DNA of 64,000 nt, from NCBI GenBank assembly GCA_000017645.1, contig CP000781.1, positions 558,001 through 622,000 on the forward strand. Direction: 5' to 3'. Made by a program: the position numbers and the translations under genes. Under the pieces are notes generated by a model that did not search any database, was not told where the DNA came from, and worked only from the letters and a program-made list of their open reading frames with translations. Position 1 is the stretch's first letter. Each line of letters opens with the position of its first letter. The stretch comes from Xanthobacter autotrophicus Py2 (lineage in GTDB: Bacteria; Pseudomonadota; Alphaproteobacteria; Rhizobiales; Xanthobacteraceae). Positions 54,961-64,000 of the stretch are shown one piece after another.

Positions 54961-55167
54961 ATGAAATCCCTCTCGGCGCGCGAAGCCAAGAATGAGTTCG
55001 GACGACTCATCGACTTGGCGCGGGCAGAACCCGTGACGATCGAGAAACACGGTCGACCCGTCGTCGTCGTCATGTCGGTAGAAGAGTACGAGCGCCTGAC
55101 AGTCGCGGACTCCGCGCGCCAGGCACATGGGGAACCGGGCAAGGGGGTCGCCAGTGAGTCTGACTGA
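54961..55167 (+). CDS. Phd/YefM-family antitoxin, no toxin partner
   Basis: A 68-residue protein with the complete Phd/YefM DNA-binding fold (MKSLSAREAKNEFGRLIDLA, EPVTIEKHGRPVVVVMSVEEYERL) and a short C-terminal tail of the type that wraps a toxin. No toxin gene lies next to it: its 3' end overlaps the start of a methyltransferase gene. It may act as repressor of the restriction operon or as a leftover antitoxin. Confidence 0.87.
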   Translation: MKSLSAREAKNEFGRLIDLARAEPVTIEKHGRPVVVVMSVEEYERLTVADSARQAHGEPGKGVASESD

Positions 55168-57412
55168 CCGGGAGAAAGAACAGCTTAAGGCCATGATCGA
55201 CGCGGGCCAGCCGCTGCCGCCACGATACAAGGCCGTGCTGTTCGACCAGCCGCATGAAGCGGAGTTGATCTGGCCGGGAAAGACATCGGAAGTCACCAAT
55301 GTCGTCCTCCCCTTTCAGTCGATCGAGCAGATCGACGAGCCGCGAGCCGGCACGCAGGCCGGGACTACTGACTTGTTCGCCTTCGACCAGGCCACCGGGC
55401 GGCAGACGGGCGGCTGGGCGAACAAGCTTATCTGGGGCGACAATAAACTGGTCATCGCGTCGCTGAAGAACGGACCTCTGCGTCGCCAGATTGAAGACGC
55501 CGGCGGCCTGAAGCTGGTCTATATCGATCCGCCGTTCGACGTCGGCGCCGACTTTTCGTTCGATATCGAGGTCGGAGATGAGAGTTTTACCAAACAGCCC
55601 AGCGTGATCGAAGAGGTCGCTTACCGCGACACATGGGGCGCCGGAACCCAATCATACGTTCATATGCTCTATGAACGTCTCTGTTTGATCCGCGACCTGC
55701 TGTCGCCGGACGGCAGCCTCTATGTGCATGTCGGGTGGCAGGTGAGCGGGTACGTCCGGGTCATTCTCGACGAGATTTTCGGAAAGGGTGGCGCGCCGGG
55801 CTTGCCCGGATTTCGTAATGAGATTGCTTGGAAATGCACAAGCGCCCACAGCGATAGCGGCCGCTATGGCATCAATTGGCAAACCATCTTTTACTATACA
55901 AAGGGCGGCTCCTATACGCTCAACGAAACATATCAAGAGTACGATCAAGACTACGTTGACCAATATTATCGCTACAAAGACCCGAGCGGCCGCCGCTTCA
56001 TGTCGGACAACTTGAATGCAGCGGGCTTGCAGGGAGGTGGATACCCCTATGAATGGAAGGGCATAAAAAGAACTTGGCGCTGCCCTCCTGAGACAATGAA
56101 GCGGCTCGATGAAGAAGGTAAGATATTCTACACGAAGAACGGCGTCCCGCGACTTAAGCGTTATTTGGACGAGGCCAAAGGCTTAAGCTGTCAGACTCTC
56201 TGGGCCGACAAGGCCGTACAATACGTAGTCTCCTGGGGCCAAGAGAACACCGGGTATGAAACTCAGAAATCAGAGTCATTACTGTCCAGAATCATCGATG
56301 CGTCATCCAAGCCGGGCGACTTGATCGCCGACTTCTTCTGCGGCTCGGGCACCACATTGGCCGTTGCCGAGAAGCTGGGCCGAAAATGGATCGGGGCGGA
56401 TCTTGGCCGGTTCGCCATCCATACCAGCCGCAAGCGCATGATCGGCGTGCAGCGCGGATTGCAGGAGGCAGGGAAGCCGTATCGCAGCTTCGAGATTCTG
56501 AACCTCGGGAAATATGAGCGGCAGTATTTCGCGGGTATCGATCCCACGCTGCCGGAAGAGCAGCGCCGCGCGATCTCCCTGCAAAAGGAAGAGCATTACC
56601 TCACGCTGATCCTCAGCGCCTACAAGGCCGAGCGCGTGTTCCAGTCGCCGCCTTTCCACGGCAAGAAGGCCGGGGCGCTGGTACTCGTCGGGCCGATCGA
56701 TGCGCCGGTCACGCAATCGCAGGTCCATGAGGCTGTTGAAGCCGCCCGCAAGCTGCGCGTCAGCAAGCTCGACATTCTCGGCTTCGAGTTCGAGATGGGC
56801 ATCGTGCCCCACGCGCAGGACGAAGCGCGGGCCAAGGGCGTCAACGTCGCGCTTCGCTACATTCCCAAGGACGTGTTTGATCGCCGGGCCGTCGATAAGG
56901 GCCAGGTCGCCTTCTACGATGTCGCCTATGTCGATGTGCAGCCGGTCGTGAAGGGCGCGTCCGTCACGGTGCGGCTGAAGGATTTTGGCGTCTATTATCG
57001 TCAGGACGATGTGGGCGCGTTGATCGAGTCGTTGAAGAATGGCGGCTCCAAGGTCACGGTCGATGCCGGGCAGGTCGTGAAAATCACCAAGGACAAGAAG
57101 GGCGTGGTCAGCCGCGAGGTCCTGACCAAAGCCTGGAGCGACTGGGTCGATTACTGGGCCGTCGATTTCGACTTCGAGAACCGCAAGGAGATCGTGCGGA
57201 TCACCGAGGCCGACGGCGCCGAGCGCGAAGCCTGGACCGGGGGCTACATCTTCGAGAACGAATGGCAGTCATTCCGCACCCGGCAGGAGCGCACGCTGGA
57301 GCTGACGAGCGCGCCGCACGACTACCCGAAGAAGGGCCGGTACAAGATCGGCGTCAAGGTCATCGATATTTTCGGCAATGACACGACCAAGGTCGTCGAG
57401 GTTTCGCTGTGA
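55154..57412 (+). CDS. Site-specific DNA adenine methyltransferase, type III Mod-like
   Basis: A 752-residue methyltransferase. Catalytic motif IV LVYIDPPFDV (DPPF at 125-128) precedes the AdoMet motif DFFCGSGTTLAVAEKLGR (395-401), the beta-class order of type III Mod enzymes that make N6-methyladenine. Between and after lie the target-recognition region (about 220-370) and a C-terminal 300 residues beginning near SFEILNLGKYERQYF that are common in large Mod proteins. GTG 55154 is favoured (GGGGG upstream), overlapping the antitoxin end; an upstream GTG at 55127 is in frame. The stop overlaps the next GTG start, so the three genes are translated together. Confidence 0.9.
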   Translation: MSLTDREKEQLKAMIDAGQPLPPRYKAVLFDQPHEAELIWPGKTSEVTNVVLPFQSIEQIDEPRAGTQAGTTDLFAFDQATGRQTGGWANKLIWGDNKLVIASLKNGPLRRQIEDAGGLKLVYIDPPFDVGADFSFDIEVGDESFTKQPSVIEEVAYRDTWGAGTQSYVHMLYERLCLIRDLLSPDGSLYVHVGWQVSGYVRVILDEIFGKGGAPGLPGFRNEIAWKCTSAHSDSGRYGINWQTIFYYTKGGSYTLNETYQEYDQDYVDQYYRYKDPSGRRFMSDNLNAAGLQGGGYPYEWKGIKRTWRCPPETMKRLDEEGKIFYTKNGVPRLKRYLDEAKGLSCQTLWADKAVQYVVSWGQENTGYETQKSESLLSRIIDASSKPGDLIADFFCGSGTTLAVAEKLGRKWIGADLGRFAIHTSRKRMIGVQRGLQEAGKPYRSFEILNLGKYERQYFAGIDPTLPEEQRRAISLQKEEHYLTLILSAYKAERVFQSPPFHGKKAGALVLVGPIDAPVTQSQVHEAVEAARKLRVSKLDILGFEFEMGIVPHAQDEARAKGVNVALRYIPKDVFDRRAVDKGQVAFYDVAYVDVQPVVKGASVTVRLKDFGVYYRQDDVGALIESLKNGGSKVTVDAGQVVKITKDKKGVVSREVLTKAWSDWVDYWAVDFDFENRKEIVRITEADGAEREAWTGGYIFENEWQSFRTRQERTLELTSAPHDYPKKGRYKIGVKVIDIFGNDTTKVVEVSL

Positions 57413-59418
57413 AGGCCGGCCCTATCGAAATCGGGCGGCTCCTGCAAAACCGCCAGCGTTTCTGCGTTCCCATCTACCAGCGCCATTATGTCTGGACGCG
57501 GCAGAAGCAATGGGAGCCGTTCTGGAACGATGTCCGCACCAAGGCGATTGAGTGCCTGAGCGGGCGCGAACGCCGCTTCTCGCATTTCATGGGCGCCGTC
57601 GTGCTGGAAGCGCGCGGCGGATTTTCGGCCGGGCGCGTGCCGTCTTTCCAGGTCGTGGACGGCCAGCAGCGTCTCACGACCTTCCAGATATTTCTTGCGG
57701 CGGCGCGGGACTATGCCCGTGCGGTGGGTTTCGAGAAAAGCGCCGAGAAGATCGCCGACTACATCCTGAACGACAAGCCGCACCTGATGGAGGACCGGGA
57801 GGTCGAAATCTATAAAGTGTGGCCGACGCAGTACGACCGCGCGCTATTCATCGACATCATCTCCGGTGATCGCGAGACGCTCCGCAAGAAATACGGCAGG
57901 CATTTTTATGCCAAGCGGGACAAGATTTACGACTACAACACCGTGCCGCGACTGCTGTCCGCGTATGGCTATTTCTACGACAAGATCAAGCATTCGGTAG
58001 AGAGCGACGACCTGGAGGACGAGTTCGCGCCGTCGCCGGAGGCGCCGGACGAGGACACCGAAGAGGCCGCTGCCGCCGATTCCGGCGCGCCGGACGAGGT
58101 CAAGCTGGATTCGCTTTGGCAAGCACTTGTCGAGGAATTCAAGGTCGTCGAGATCGTCCTCGAAGAAGGGGACGACGCGCAGGTCATCTTTGAAACGCTG
58201 AACGAGCGCGGGGAGCCGCTTCTTGCCTCGGACCTGGTACGCAACAACATCTTTCACCGGGCCGACGCCTTGGGCGAGAAGGCGGAACGGCTTTTCGCGA
58301 CGCACTGGAAAGCGTTCGAAGATCCGTTCTGGAGCGTGGAGGAAAAGCAGGGGCGCTACAAGAAACCCCGCATCGAGTTCTTTCTGTCGAATTTCATCGC
58401 TGGAAAGATTGCCGGCGAAGTCAATCTCTCGAAGCTTTTCAGCGAATACAAGGCCTTCCTGAAACCCCGCAAGGCCAAGGAGCCGCGCTACGCGACAGTG
58501 GCGGCGGAGTTGCAGGAACTGGAGCGGTTTGGTGCCGTCTACCGCGAGCTGGTCGAGCGCACCGCGGATTCGGCACTCGCCGCATTCTCCCGCCGCCTGC
58601 TGCCGTGGGATGTAACGACCGTCTATCCGCTGGCAATGCGCCTGTGGGCCAGCGACATCGAGGATGCGGACAAGGCCGCCGCGCTCGACATGCTGCTGTC
58701 CTTGATTGTCCGGCGCGGCGTCTGCGAACTGACCACCAAAAACTACAACAAGTTCTTCCTGACGGTGATCGCGCACCTGGACGACAAGGGCTGGAGCGCG
58801 GCCAATCTCGCGGCGTTTCTCCTGGCGCAGAAATCCGAGACGGGCCGCTTCCCGCGCGACGAAGAGTTTGAGCGGAAATGGCTCGACGCCCGCGCCTATG
58901 TCGTCTTGCAGCCGGCACGGGCACGGGCGATCCTTCAGGAAATCGAGATCGCCAAGCGCACCAAATTCCACGAGACAACCACGCTCGCCCCGTCCCTCAC
59001 GGTTGAACACGTGATGCCGCAGCAATGGACCGCGCATTGGCCGATGGCGGACGGCACCAGGCCCAATGCGGACCAGGCCCACGCCGCGCTCTTCAACAGC
59101 ATCGAAGACGATACGCCCGTCGGTCGGATCGTGCGGCGGAACCGGCTCCGGGAAAGTTTCGGCAATCTCACATTGCTGACGCAGCCGCTGAATGCGGCTG
59201 TCAGCAACGGGCCGTACCAGGATTGGGTCAATGAGAAGGGCGAGGCGGTCAAAGGGAAGCGCACCGCCTTGCAGGATCATTCCCTGCTGGTCATGAATCG
59301 CGAAATCACAACCTGCGATACATGGGACGAGGACGCGATCATTGCGCGGGGCCGGAACCTGTTCGCGCTGGCAAGAGCAATATGGACGTTGCCCGCGGTG
59401 AACGCGGCGGAAGCCTGA
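57409..59418 (+). CDS. DUF262-DUF1524 protein (GmrSD/SspE-like nuclease)
   Basis: A 669-residue protein. The N-terminal DUF262 domain has CVPIYQRHYVW at about 19-29, QVVDGQQRLTTFQIF with the NTPase-like DGQQR motif at 84-88, and AQVIFETLNERGEPLLASDLVRN near 265. The C-terminal DUF1524 His-Me finger domain has LTVEHVMPQQW at 530-540 and FGNLTLLTQPLNAAVSN near 585. This is the architecture of type IV restriction enzymes (GmrSD, BrxU) and of SspE. It starts with GTG within a GTGA overlap with the methyltransferase, and is followed by a Res-like helicase gene 13 bases on. Confidence 0.9.
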   Translation: MKAGPIEIGRLLQNRQRFCVPIYQRHYVWTRQKQWEPFWNDVRTKAIECLSGRERRFSHFMGAVVLEARGGFSAGRVPSFQVVDGQQRLTTFQIFLAAARDYARAVGFEKSAEKIADYILNDKPHLMEDREVEIYKVWPTQYDRALFIDIISGDRETLRKKYGRHFYAKRDKIYDYNTVPRLLSAYGYFYDKIKHSVESDDLEDEFAPSPEAPDEDTEEAAAADSGAPDEVKLDSLWQALVEEFKVVEIVLEEGDDAQVIFETLNERGEPLLASDLVRNNIFHRADALGEKAERLFATHWKAFEDPFWSVEEKQGRYKKPRIEFFLSNFIAGKIAGEVNLSKLFSEYKAFLKPRKAKEPRYATVAAELQELERFGAVYRELVERTADSALAAFSRRLLPWDVTTVYPLAMRLWASDIEDADKAAALDMLLSLIVRRGVCELTTKNYNKFFLTVIAHLDDKGWSAANLAAFLLAQKSETGRFPRDEEFERKWLDARAYVVLQPARARAILQEIEIAKRTKFHETTTLAPSLTVEHVMPQQWTAHWPMADGTRPNADQAHAALFNSIEDDTPVGRIVRRNRLRESFGNLTLLTQPLNAAVSNGPYQDWVNEKGEAVKGKRTALQDHSLLVMNREITTCDTWDEDAIIARGRNLFALARAIWTLPAVNAAEA

Positions 59419-59431
59419 CGGGGGGAACGAC

Positions 59432-62104
59432 GTGGCGCTGCATCCTGATTTTCCGACGGACCCCTATGCGGTGCTGCTCCCGGATGTACGCTGGTATCCC
59501 GGCGACGAAATGCTTGGCGGCATGGGCTATGAAATGTTGCTGCCGCCCCTCGTGTATAAGGTCCGCAAGGCCGTGGCGGCATGGCGAGCGTCCGGCTACG
59601 AGGGGGCTTCCCCGACCACGGCGGCGTTGCTCAATCACTGGTTCCGCGACGAGCATATGATGCCGCAGGCCGACGGGACCGTGCGGCCGTTTCAATGGTA
59701 CTTCGCGCAGCGCGAGGCGGTGGAATCGGCCATCTGGCTTTACGAAATCGAGCGGGCGCGCGACCCGTATGCGCTAATGAAATTCGATTCCTCCGGGCGG
59801 GTGTCCAAGGGCATGTTCGCCGAGGACTGGACCCGTTATGTGCTGAAACTCGCGACCGGCGCGGGGAAGACCAAGGTCATGAGTCTTCTCATGACGTGGT
59901 GTTATTTCCACAAGCTCTATGAGCCGGATTCCGATCTTTCGACGAATTTCCTGCTGATCGCGCCCAACATCATCGTGCTTGATCGGCTGCGTACCGATTT
60001 CGACGGCGCCCGGATTTTCTACGAAGACCCGCTGCTCCCGGACAACGGTTATGAGGGGCAGAACTGGCAGGACGATTTCCAGATGACCGTCCACATCCAG
60101 GACGAAATCGGGTTGGTCGCACCGCAGGGCAACCTGTTCCTGACCAATATTCATCGCGTCTATGAATCCGGGTCCGCCCCGGCCTTCGAGGATCAGAATG
60201 CGACGGACTATTTCCTCGGAAAAAAGCCGGTCGGCAAGGCGACGGACAGCCAGGTCGATCTCGGCATGATCGTGCGCGAGGTGCCCGATCTCGTCGTTCT
60301 GAACGACGAAGCGCACCACCTGCATGACGCGCAGAGCGCGTGGTTCAAATCCATCGAGGACATATCGTTGCGCCTGCGCCAGAAGGGGACGCAGCTCTCG
60401 GCGCAATTCGACCTCTCCGCCACGCCCAAGCACAATAACGGCGCGATCTTCGTGCAGACGGTCAGCGATTATCCGCTGGTCGAGGCGATCCGTCAGGGCG
60501 TGGTCAAGACACCGGTGCTGCCGGACGGGCCGTCGCGCGCCAAGCTCCAGGAAAAAAAGAGCGCACAGTTTACCGAGCAATATGAAGACTATCTTCATCT
60601 CGGCTATCTCGAATGGAAGAAGGTCTATGACGAGCTTCTCCCGACAGGGAAGAAGTCCGTGCTGTTCGTCATGACCGACGACACGCGCAATTGCGACGAA
60701 GTGGCCGAATATCTGGAAAGCCGCTACCCCGAGCTGAAAGGCGGCGTGCTGGTTATCCATACCAAGCGCAACGGCGAGATTTCCGAAGCGTCCTCCGGCA
60801 AGAGCAAGGAGGAACTGGACAAGCTGCGCGAAGCCAGCAAATCCATCGACGATCCTGCCAGCCCCTACAAAGCCATCGTCTCCGTCATGGTGCTGCGCGA
60901 AGGCTGGGATGTGCAGAACGTCGTCTCGATCGTCGGCCTGCGGCCCTACACCAGCGCGGCGCGCATCCTGCCGGAACAGACCCTTGGCCGCGGGCTGCGG
61001 CGCATGTTCCGCGGCGAAGACGTGCAGGAAAAGGTCAGCGTCATCGGCACGGACGCCTTCATGGACTTTGTCGAAGGGATCAAGGTCGAGGGCGTCGAAC
61101 TCGAATACCAGCCGATGGGCGAGCGAACCGGCCCCAAATCGCCGGTCGTCATCGAGGTCGATCAGGACAACAAGGCCAAGGATATCGACAAGCTCGACAT
61201 CGACCTGCCGCTCCTCGCGCCCCGTATCCAGCGCGAGTACAAGAATCTCGCCGATCTTGATGTGGCCGCGCTGGGCCACAAGCGCGTCGCCTATCGCCTG
61301 TTCACGGAGGAAGAGCAGCGCGAGATCGTCTTCCGCGACATGAACACCGACCAGCAAAGCCACGTCACGGCGATGGACACGGCCTTCACGCCCAACTACC
61401 AGAACATGATCGGGTTCTTTGCGCGCTCCATTATGCGCGACCTGCGGCTTGTCGGCGGATTCGATGTCCTCTTCGGCAAGATCAAGGCGTTCGTGGAGTC
61501 ATATCTCTTCGATCGTGCCGTGGACCTGGATGACCTCAACACGCTGCGAAATCTGTCCGAGATCGAGGCCACGCGCACACTGGTCGAAACCATAAAAGGT
61601 GCCGTCAACGCGCTCACGGTGCAGGATACCGGCACGACCGAGGTGCGCGGCTCCATCCGGCTGGCCAAAACCCGGCCGTTCCTCGTGAAGGAGCAGCCTT
61701 TCCTCGTACCGAAGAAATCGATCTTCAACAAGGTCGTCGGCGACTCGCATTTCGAGCTGGAATTCGCGGCGTTTCTTGACGGCTGCCCCGACATCGTCTC
61801 GTTTGTGAAGAACAGCCAGAGTACGTCCTTCCGCATTGAATACCAGAACGCCGACGGCAGTATCGCCAACTACATCCCCGACTTCATCGTAAAGCAGACC
61901 GACAGCGATGTCTGGATCGTCGAAACCAAAGGCCGCGAAGACCTCGACGATCCGCTCAAGTGGGACCGTCTTCAGCAGTGGTGCGCCGATGCCACCGCGC
62001 ACGACGAAGCCGGGCGTACCTTCAGCCCTCTGTTCGTCCGGCAAGAGGACTGGGAGCAGTACAAGCCGGCCCGTTTCCACGATGCGATCGCCGCTCATCG
62101 GTAA
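59432..62104 (+). CDS. Type III restriction Res-like DEAD/DEAH helicase-nuclease
   Basis: An 890-residue protein. Helicase motif I ATGAGKT at 141-147, motif II NDEAHHLHD at 291-299, motif III DLSATPKHNN near 340, and motif VI TLGRGLRRMFRG near 525. The C-terminal endonuclease domain has the PD-(D/E)XK core: PDF at 816 and ETK at 831-833 (VWIVETKGREDLDDP). This is the normal Res plan and length. With the Mod-like enzyme it should form a type III restriction system that cuts unmodified DNA after ATP-driven translocation. GTG 59432 has GGGGGAA upstream. Confidence 0.93.
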   Translation: MALHPDFPTDPYAVLLPDVRWYPGDEMLGGMGYEMLLPPLVYKVRKAVAAWRASGYEGASPTTAALLNHWFRDEHMMPQADGTVRPFQWYFAQREAVESAIWLYEIERARDPYALMKFDSSGRVSKGMFAEDWTRYVLKLATGAGKTKVMSLLMTWCYFHKLYEPDSDLSTNFLLIAPNIIVLDRLRTDFDGARIFYEDPLLPDNGYEGQNWQDDFQMTVHIQDEIGLVAPQGNLFLTNIHRVYESGSAPAFEDQNATDYFLGKKPVGKATDSQVDLGMIVREVPDLVVLNDEAHHLHDAQSAWFKSIEDISLRLRQKGTQLSAQFDLSATPKHNNGAIFVQTVSDYPLVEAIRQGVVKTPVLPDGPSRAKLQEKKSAQFTEQYEDYLHLGYLEWKKVYDELLPTGKKSVLFVMTDDTRNCDEVAEYLESRYPELKGGVLVIHTKRNGEISEASSGKSKEELDKLREASKSIDDPASPYKAIVSVMVLREGWDVQNVVSIVGLRPYTSAARILPEQTLGRGLRRMFRGEDVQEKVSVIGTDAFMDFVEGIKVEGVELEYQPMGERTGPKSPVVIEVDQDNKAKDIDKLDIDLPLLAPRIQREYKNLADLDVAALGHKRVAYRLFTEEEQREIVFRDMNTDQQSHVTAMDTAFTPNYQNMIGFFARSIMRDLRLVGGFDVLFGKIKAFVESYLFDRAVDLDDLNTLRNLSEIEATRTLVETIKGAVNALTVQDTGTTEVRGSIRLAKTRPFLVKEQPFLVPKKSIFNKVVGDSHFELEFAAFLDGCPDIVSFVKNSQSTSFRIEYQNADGSIANYIPDFIVKQTDSDVWIVETKGREDLDDPLKWDRLQQWCADATAHDEAGRTFSPLFVRQEDWEQYKPARFHDAIAAHR

Positions 62105-62311
62105 AGTCCGCCGGTTCCTGTTCCTTTCCGTCGTCGGCTCAATCCATGACGCCATTGCGGCCGGGCGCGCCGCCCGGTCAACGGCCTGCCCGCGCCACCC
62201 CGGCGCTGCCGGGCCGTGTTGACCGTAGCCGCGTGCCGCGGTGACCGCGCGTCTCTCCGCCCGTCCTTTCTCCCTGGCGTCTTGAGCCAACCGACAACAA
62301 AGGAGAAAGTC
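62105..62311 (+). promoter_or_regulatory. 5' leader of parB, same blocks as the ardC leader
   Basis: Block 1 at 62159-62181 (core GGGCGCGCCGCCCGGTCAA) matches the ardC leader at 22 of 23 positions. Block 2 GCCGGGCCGTGTT lies at 62208-62220, block 3 GTCTTGAG at 62279-62286 and the ribosome site CAAAGGAG at 62297-62304. The order and spacing are the same as at 35574-35712. Confidence 0.6.
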
Positions 62312-64000
62312 ATGACCGAGACGCACAATATCCCTCTGAACAAGCTGATCCAGTGGGACGGCAATGTCCGTCGTACAGGCGCCGATGACGGCATCGAAGA
62401 ACTTGCCGCCTCCATAGGGGCGCACGGCCTGTTGCAGGCGCTGATCGTCCGCAAGGCGAAGGGCGGCCAATTCGCCGTTGTCGCCGGGCAACGGCGCCTG
62501 AAGGCGCTGAAGCTGCTGGCCTCACGGAAGACGTTGACCGCATCCGCACCCATCCGGTGCGAACTCGTATCGGAAGAGACCGATGCCGGGGAATTGTCCC
62601 TCGCGGAAAACGTCATGCGCGTCGCCATGCATCCGGCAGATCAGTTTGAGGCCTTCCGGGACCTGGTCGATCGCGGACTCGATATCGCGGCAGTGGCGCG
62701 GCGCTTCGGTATAAGCGAGACTTTGGTCGTGAAACGGCTGAAGCTGGGCCGGCTGAGCCCTGTCATTCTCGATGCCTATCGCAACGGCGACATTGACCTC
62801 GAAGAGACTCAGGCATTTGCGATCACAGACGACCATGCGGCCCAAGAGCGGGTTCTGGCCGATTTGCCGGAATGGAACCGTTCGGCAGCGCTCATCCGCC
62901 GCCATCTGACTGAAGATGAAATTTCCGCTACCGACAAGCGGGTGTGCTTCATCGGCCTCGATGCCTACGAGCAGGCGGGCGGCGCGGTGCGGCGCGACCT
63001 GTTCGACGACGCGCACAGCGGAACTATCCTTGATCCGGCATTGCTGGACCGGCTGGTTGACGCGAAGCTGACCGCCTTTGCGGAAGGTGTGCGCGCGGAA
63101 GGCTGGGCTTGGGTCGATCTGGCCGGCATGCTGGATCGTTCGGTCATGGCCGGCTACCGCCGCGTTTGCCCGGAACAGGTGCCTCTCACCGACGCGCAAC
63201 AGGCCGAACTTGAAGCGTTGTCCGCAGAGTATGACACGCTTGCTGACTCGCCGGGGGCCGACGCTGGCGAGGAGGCGGTTCTGGCGCGGCTAGATTTCAT
63301 CCAGCACCGTCTGGACGAGCTTGACGCCGCACAAGAGCGCTGGAGCGCCGAAACGCTGTCATCCGCCGGAGCCATAGTCGGCATCGGCTGGGACGGGGCC
63401 GCTGTGATCGAGCGTGGGCTCGCCCGGCGCGACGCGGTGCCGGACATCGACATCGGTGACGACGAGAAACCTGTCCGGACTGCGGCGGGGATTTCAGCGA
63501 CGCTCGTCACCGAGTTGACGGCCCGGAAGACCGTGGCGTTGCGGAAGGTGGCCGCTGACAACGTGCCGGTCATGCTGGCGGCCGTGGTCCATGCGCTGGC
63601 CCTGCCGTGCTTCTATAGCGGCGCGCAGAGCCGGTCCTGCCTGCAACTCTCGCTCCGGGAAGCATGCCCGGAGCGGCATTTGCGCGACCAGGAACCGATG
63701 GAGACCGCGCAGGCCTTCGGTACAGCAGAAGCGCGCTGGACGGCGCTTCTGCCCGAAGACCCTTCCGCCCTCTGGACGTGGTGCCTGGCGCAGCCGCAGG
63801 ACACATTGCTGGCGCTGCTAGCCCATATCGGCGCGCGTGCCATCGACGCCGTGCGTCTCAAGGCCGACCGGCCCGAAGCCGGGCGGTTCGTTCATGCGGA
63901 ACAGCTCGCTCAAACGGTTGGTTTCGACATGGCGGCGCACTTCACGCCCGATTGTGACAGCTATTTCGGGCGCGTTACCGGCACGCAGATCATCGCGGCG
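62312..64000 (+). CDS. ParB/Spo0J-family protein (3' end beyond window)
   Basis: The open frame from ATG 62312 runs off the window end with no stop; 563 codons are visible. The N-terminal ParB domain has IPLNKLIQWDGNVRRTGADD, ELAASIGAHGLLQALIVR and the nucleotide-binding box VVAGQRRLKALKLL, then LSLAENVMRVAMHPADQFEA and the helix-turn-helix AAVARRFGISETLVVKRLKLGRL. A long C-terminal part follows, unlike short chromosomal ParB. Large ParB-like proteins are common on alphaproteobacterial conjugative elements, where they may stabilise or regulate the element. No parA is seen. Confidence 0.92.
   Translation, partial: MTETHNIPLNKLIQWDGNVRRTGADDGIEELAASIGAHGLLQALIVRKAKGGQFAVVAGQRRLKALKLLASRKTLTASAPIRCELVSEETDAGELSLAENVMRVAMHPADQFEAFRDLVDRGLDIAAVARRFGISETLVVKRLKLGRLSPVILDAYRNGDIDLEETQAFAITDDHAAQERVLADLPEWNRSAALIRRHLTEDEISATDKRVCFIGLDAYEQAGGAVRRDLFDDAHSGTILDPALLDRLVDAKLTAFAEGVRAEGWAWVDLAGMLDRSVMAGYRRVCPEQVPLTDAQQAELEALSAEYDTLADSPGADAGEEAVLARLDFIQHRLDELDAAQERWSAETLSSAGAIVGIGWDGAAVIERGLARRDAVPDIDIGDDEKPVRTAAGISATLVTELTARKTVALRKVAADNVPVMLAAVVHALALPCFYSGAQSRSCLQLSLREACPERHLRDQEPMETAQAFGTAEARWTALLPEDPSALWTWCLAQPQDTLLALLAHIGARAIDAVRLKADRPEAGRFVHAEQLAQTVGFDMAAHFTPDCDSYFGRVTGTQIIAA

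Overview
The window reads as high-GC alphaproteobacterial chromosome, most likely Hyphomicrobiales (Xanthobacteraceae-like). That placement is an inference from gene content and style: a UgpC/MalK-type ABC ATPase, a TIGR02001-type outer membrane protein, SecA with a C-terminal SEC-C zinc motif, a malonate mat operon with a GntR/FCD regulator, and the transglutaminase / ATP-grasp / alpha-E gene cluster. All product names come from motif and family recognition by eye; no search was run.

Region 1 (1-29.4 kb) is ordinary core genome. In order: ABC transporter ATPase (cut by the window edge), D-2-hydroxyacid dehydrogenase, a frameshifted gene with two AprI/Inh-type domains, an outer membrane protein with a strong terminator, DUF167 and YggT genes, accA, a YafK-like L,D-transpeptidase lipoprotein, a Pr6Pr-like membrane protein, secA, an RND efflux adaptor/pump pair, a transglutaminase-DUF2126 / circularly permuted ATP-grasp-alpha-E / transglutaminase cluster, and matA-matB with divergent matR and a palindromic operator.

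Region 2 (29.4-33.9 kb) is an integration hot spot. A 5' half of tRNA-Arg lies directly upstream of a complete tRNA-Arg(CCG). A serine recombinase ends inside that tRNA on the opposite strand. Further on, a tyrosine integrase is followed by a 48-nt copy of the 3' end of tRNA-Gly(UCC), an attachment-site signature.

Region 3 (33.9 kb to the end, still open at 64 kb) looks like an integrative and conjugative or mobilizable element. It has ArdC-type antirestriction genes, a TraG/VirD4-type coupling ATPase, a resolvase, a MobC-like protein plus relaxase with an oriT-like palindromic region, a SprT-like metalloprotein, a restriction cluster and a ParB-family protein. The original ardC gene is split by a 6.8-kb transposon (36440-43262). 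The transposon has 14-bp imperfect inverted repeats, a 6-bp direct repeat GTCGCC at both flanks, three overlapping tyrosine recombinases and its own intact ArdC homologue. Removing the transposon restores a 304-aa ArdC reading frame exactly.

The most unusual gene set is 54961-62104: a Phd-type antitoxin without a toxin, a beta-class adenine methyltransferase, a DUF262-DUF1524 (GmrSD/SspE-like) protein and a type III Res-like helicase-nuclease, packed as a tight operon. Other points of interest are a shared multi-block 5' leader in front of ardC, a small ORF at 50218 and parB, and a pair of secreted proteins, one with two C1q-like beta-sandwich domains, in a locally AT-richer stretch.
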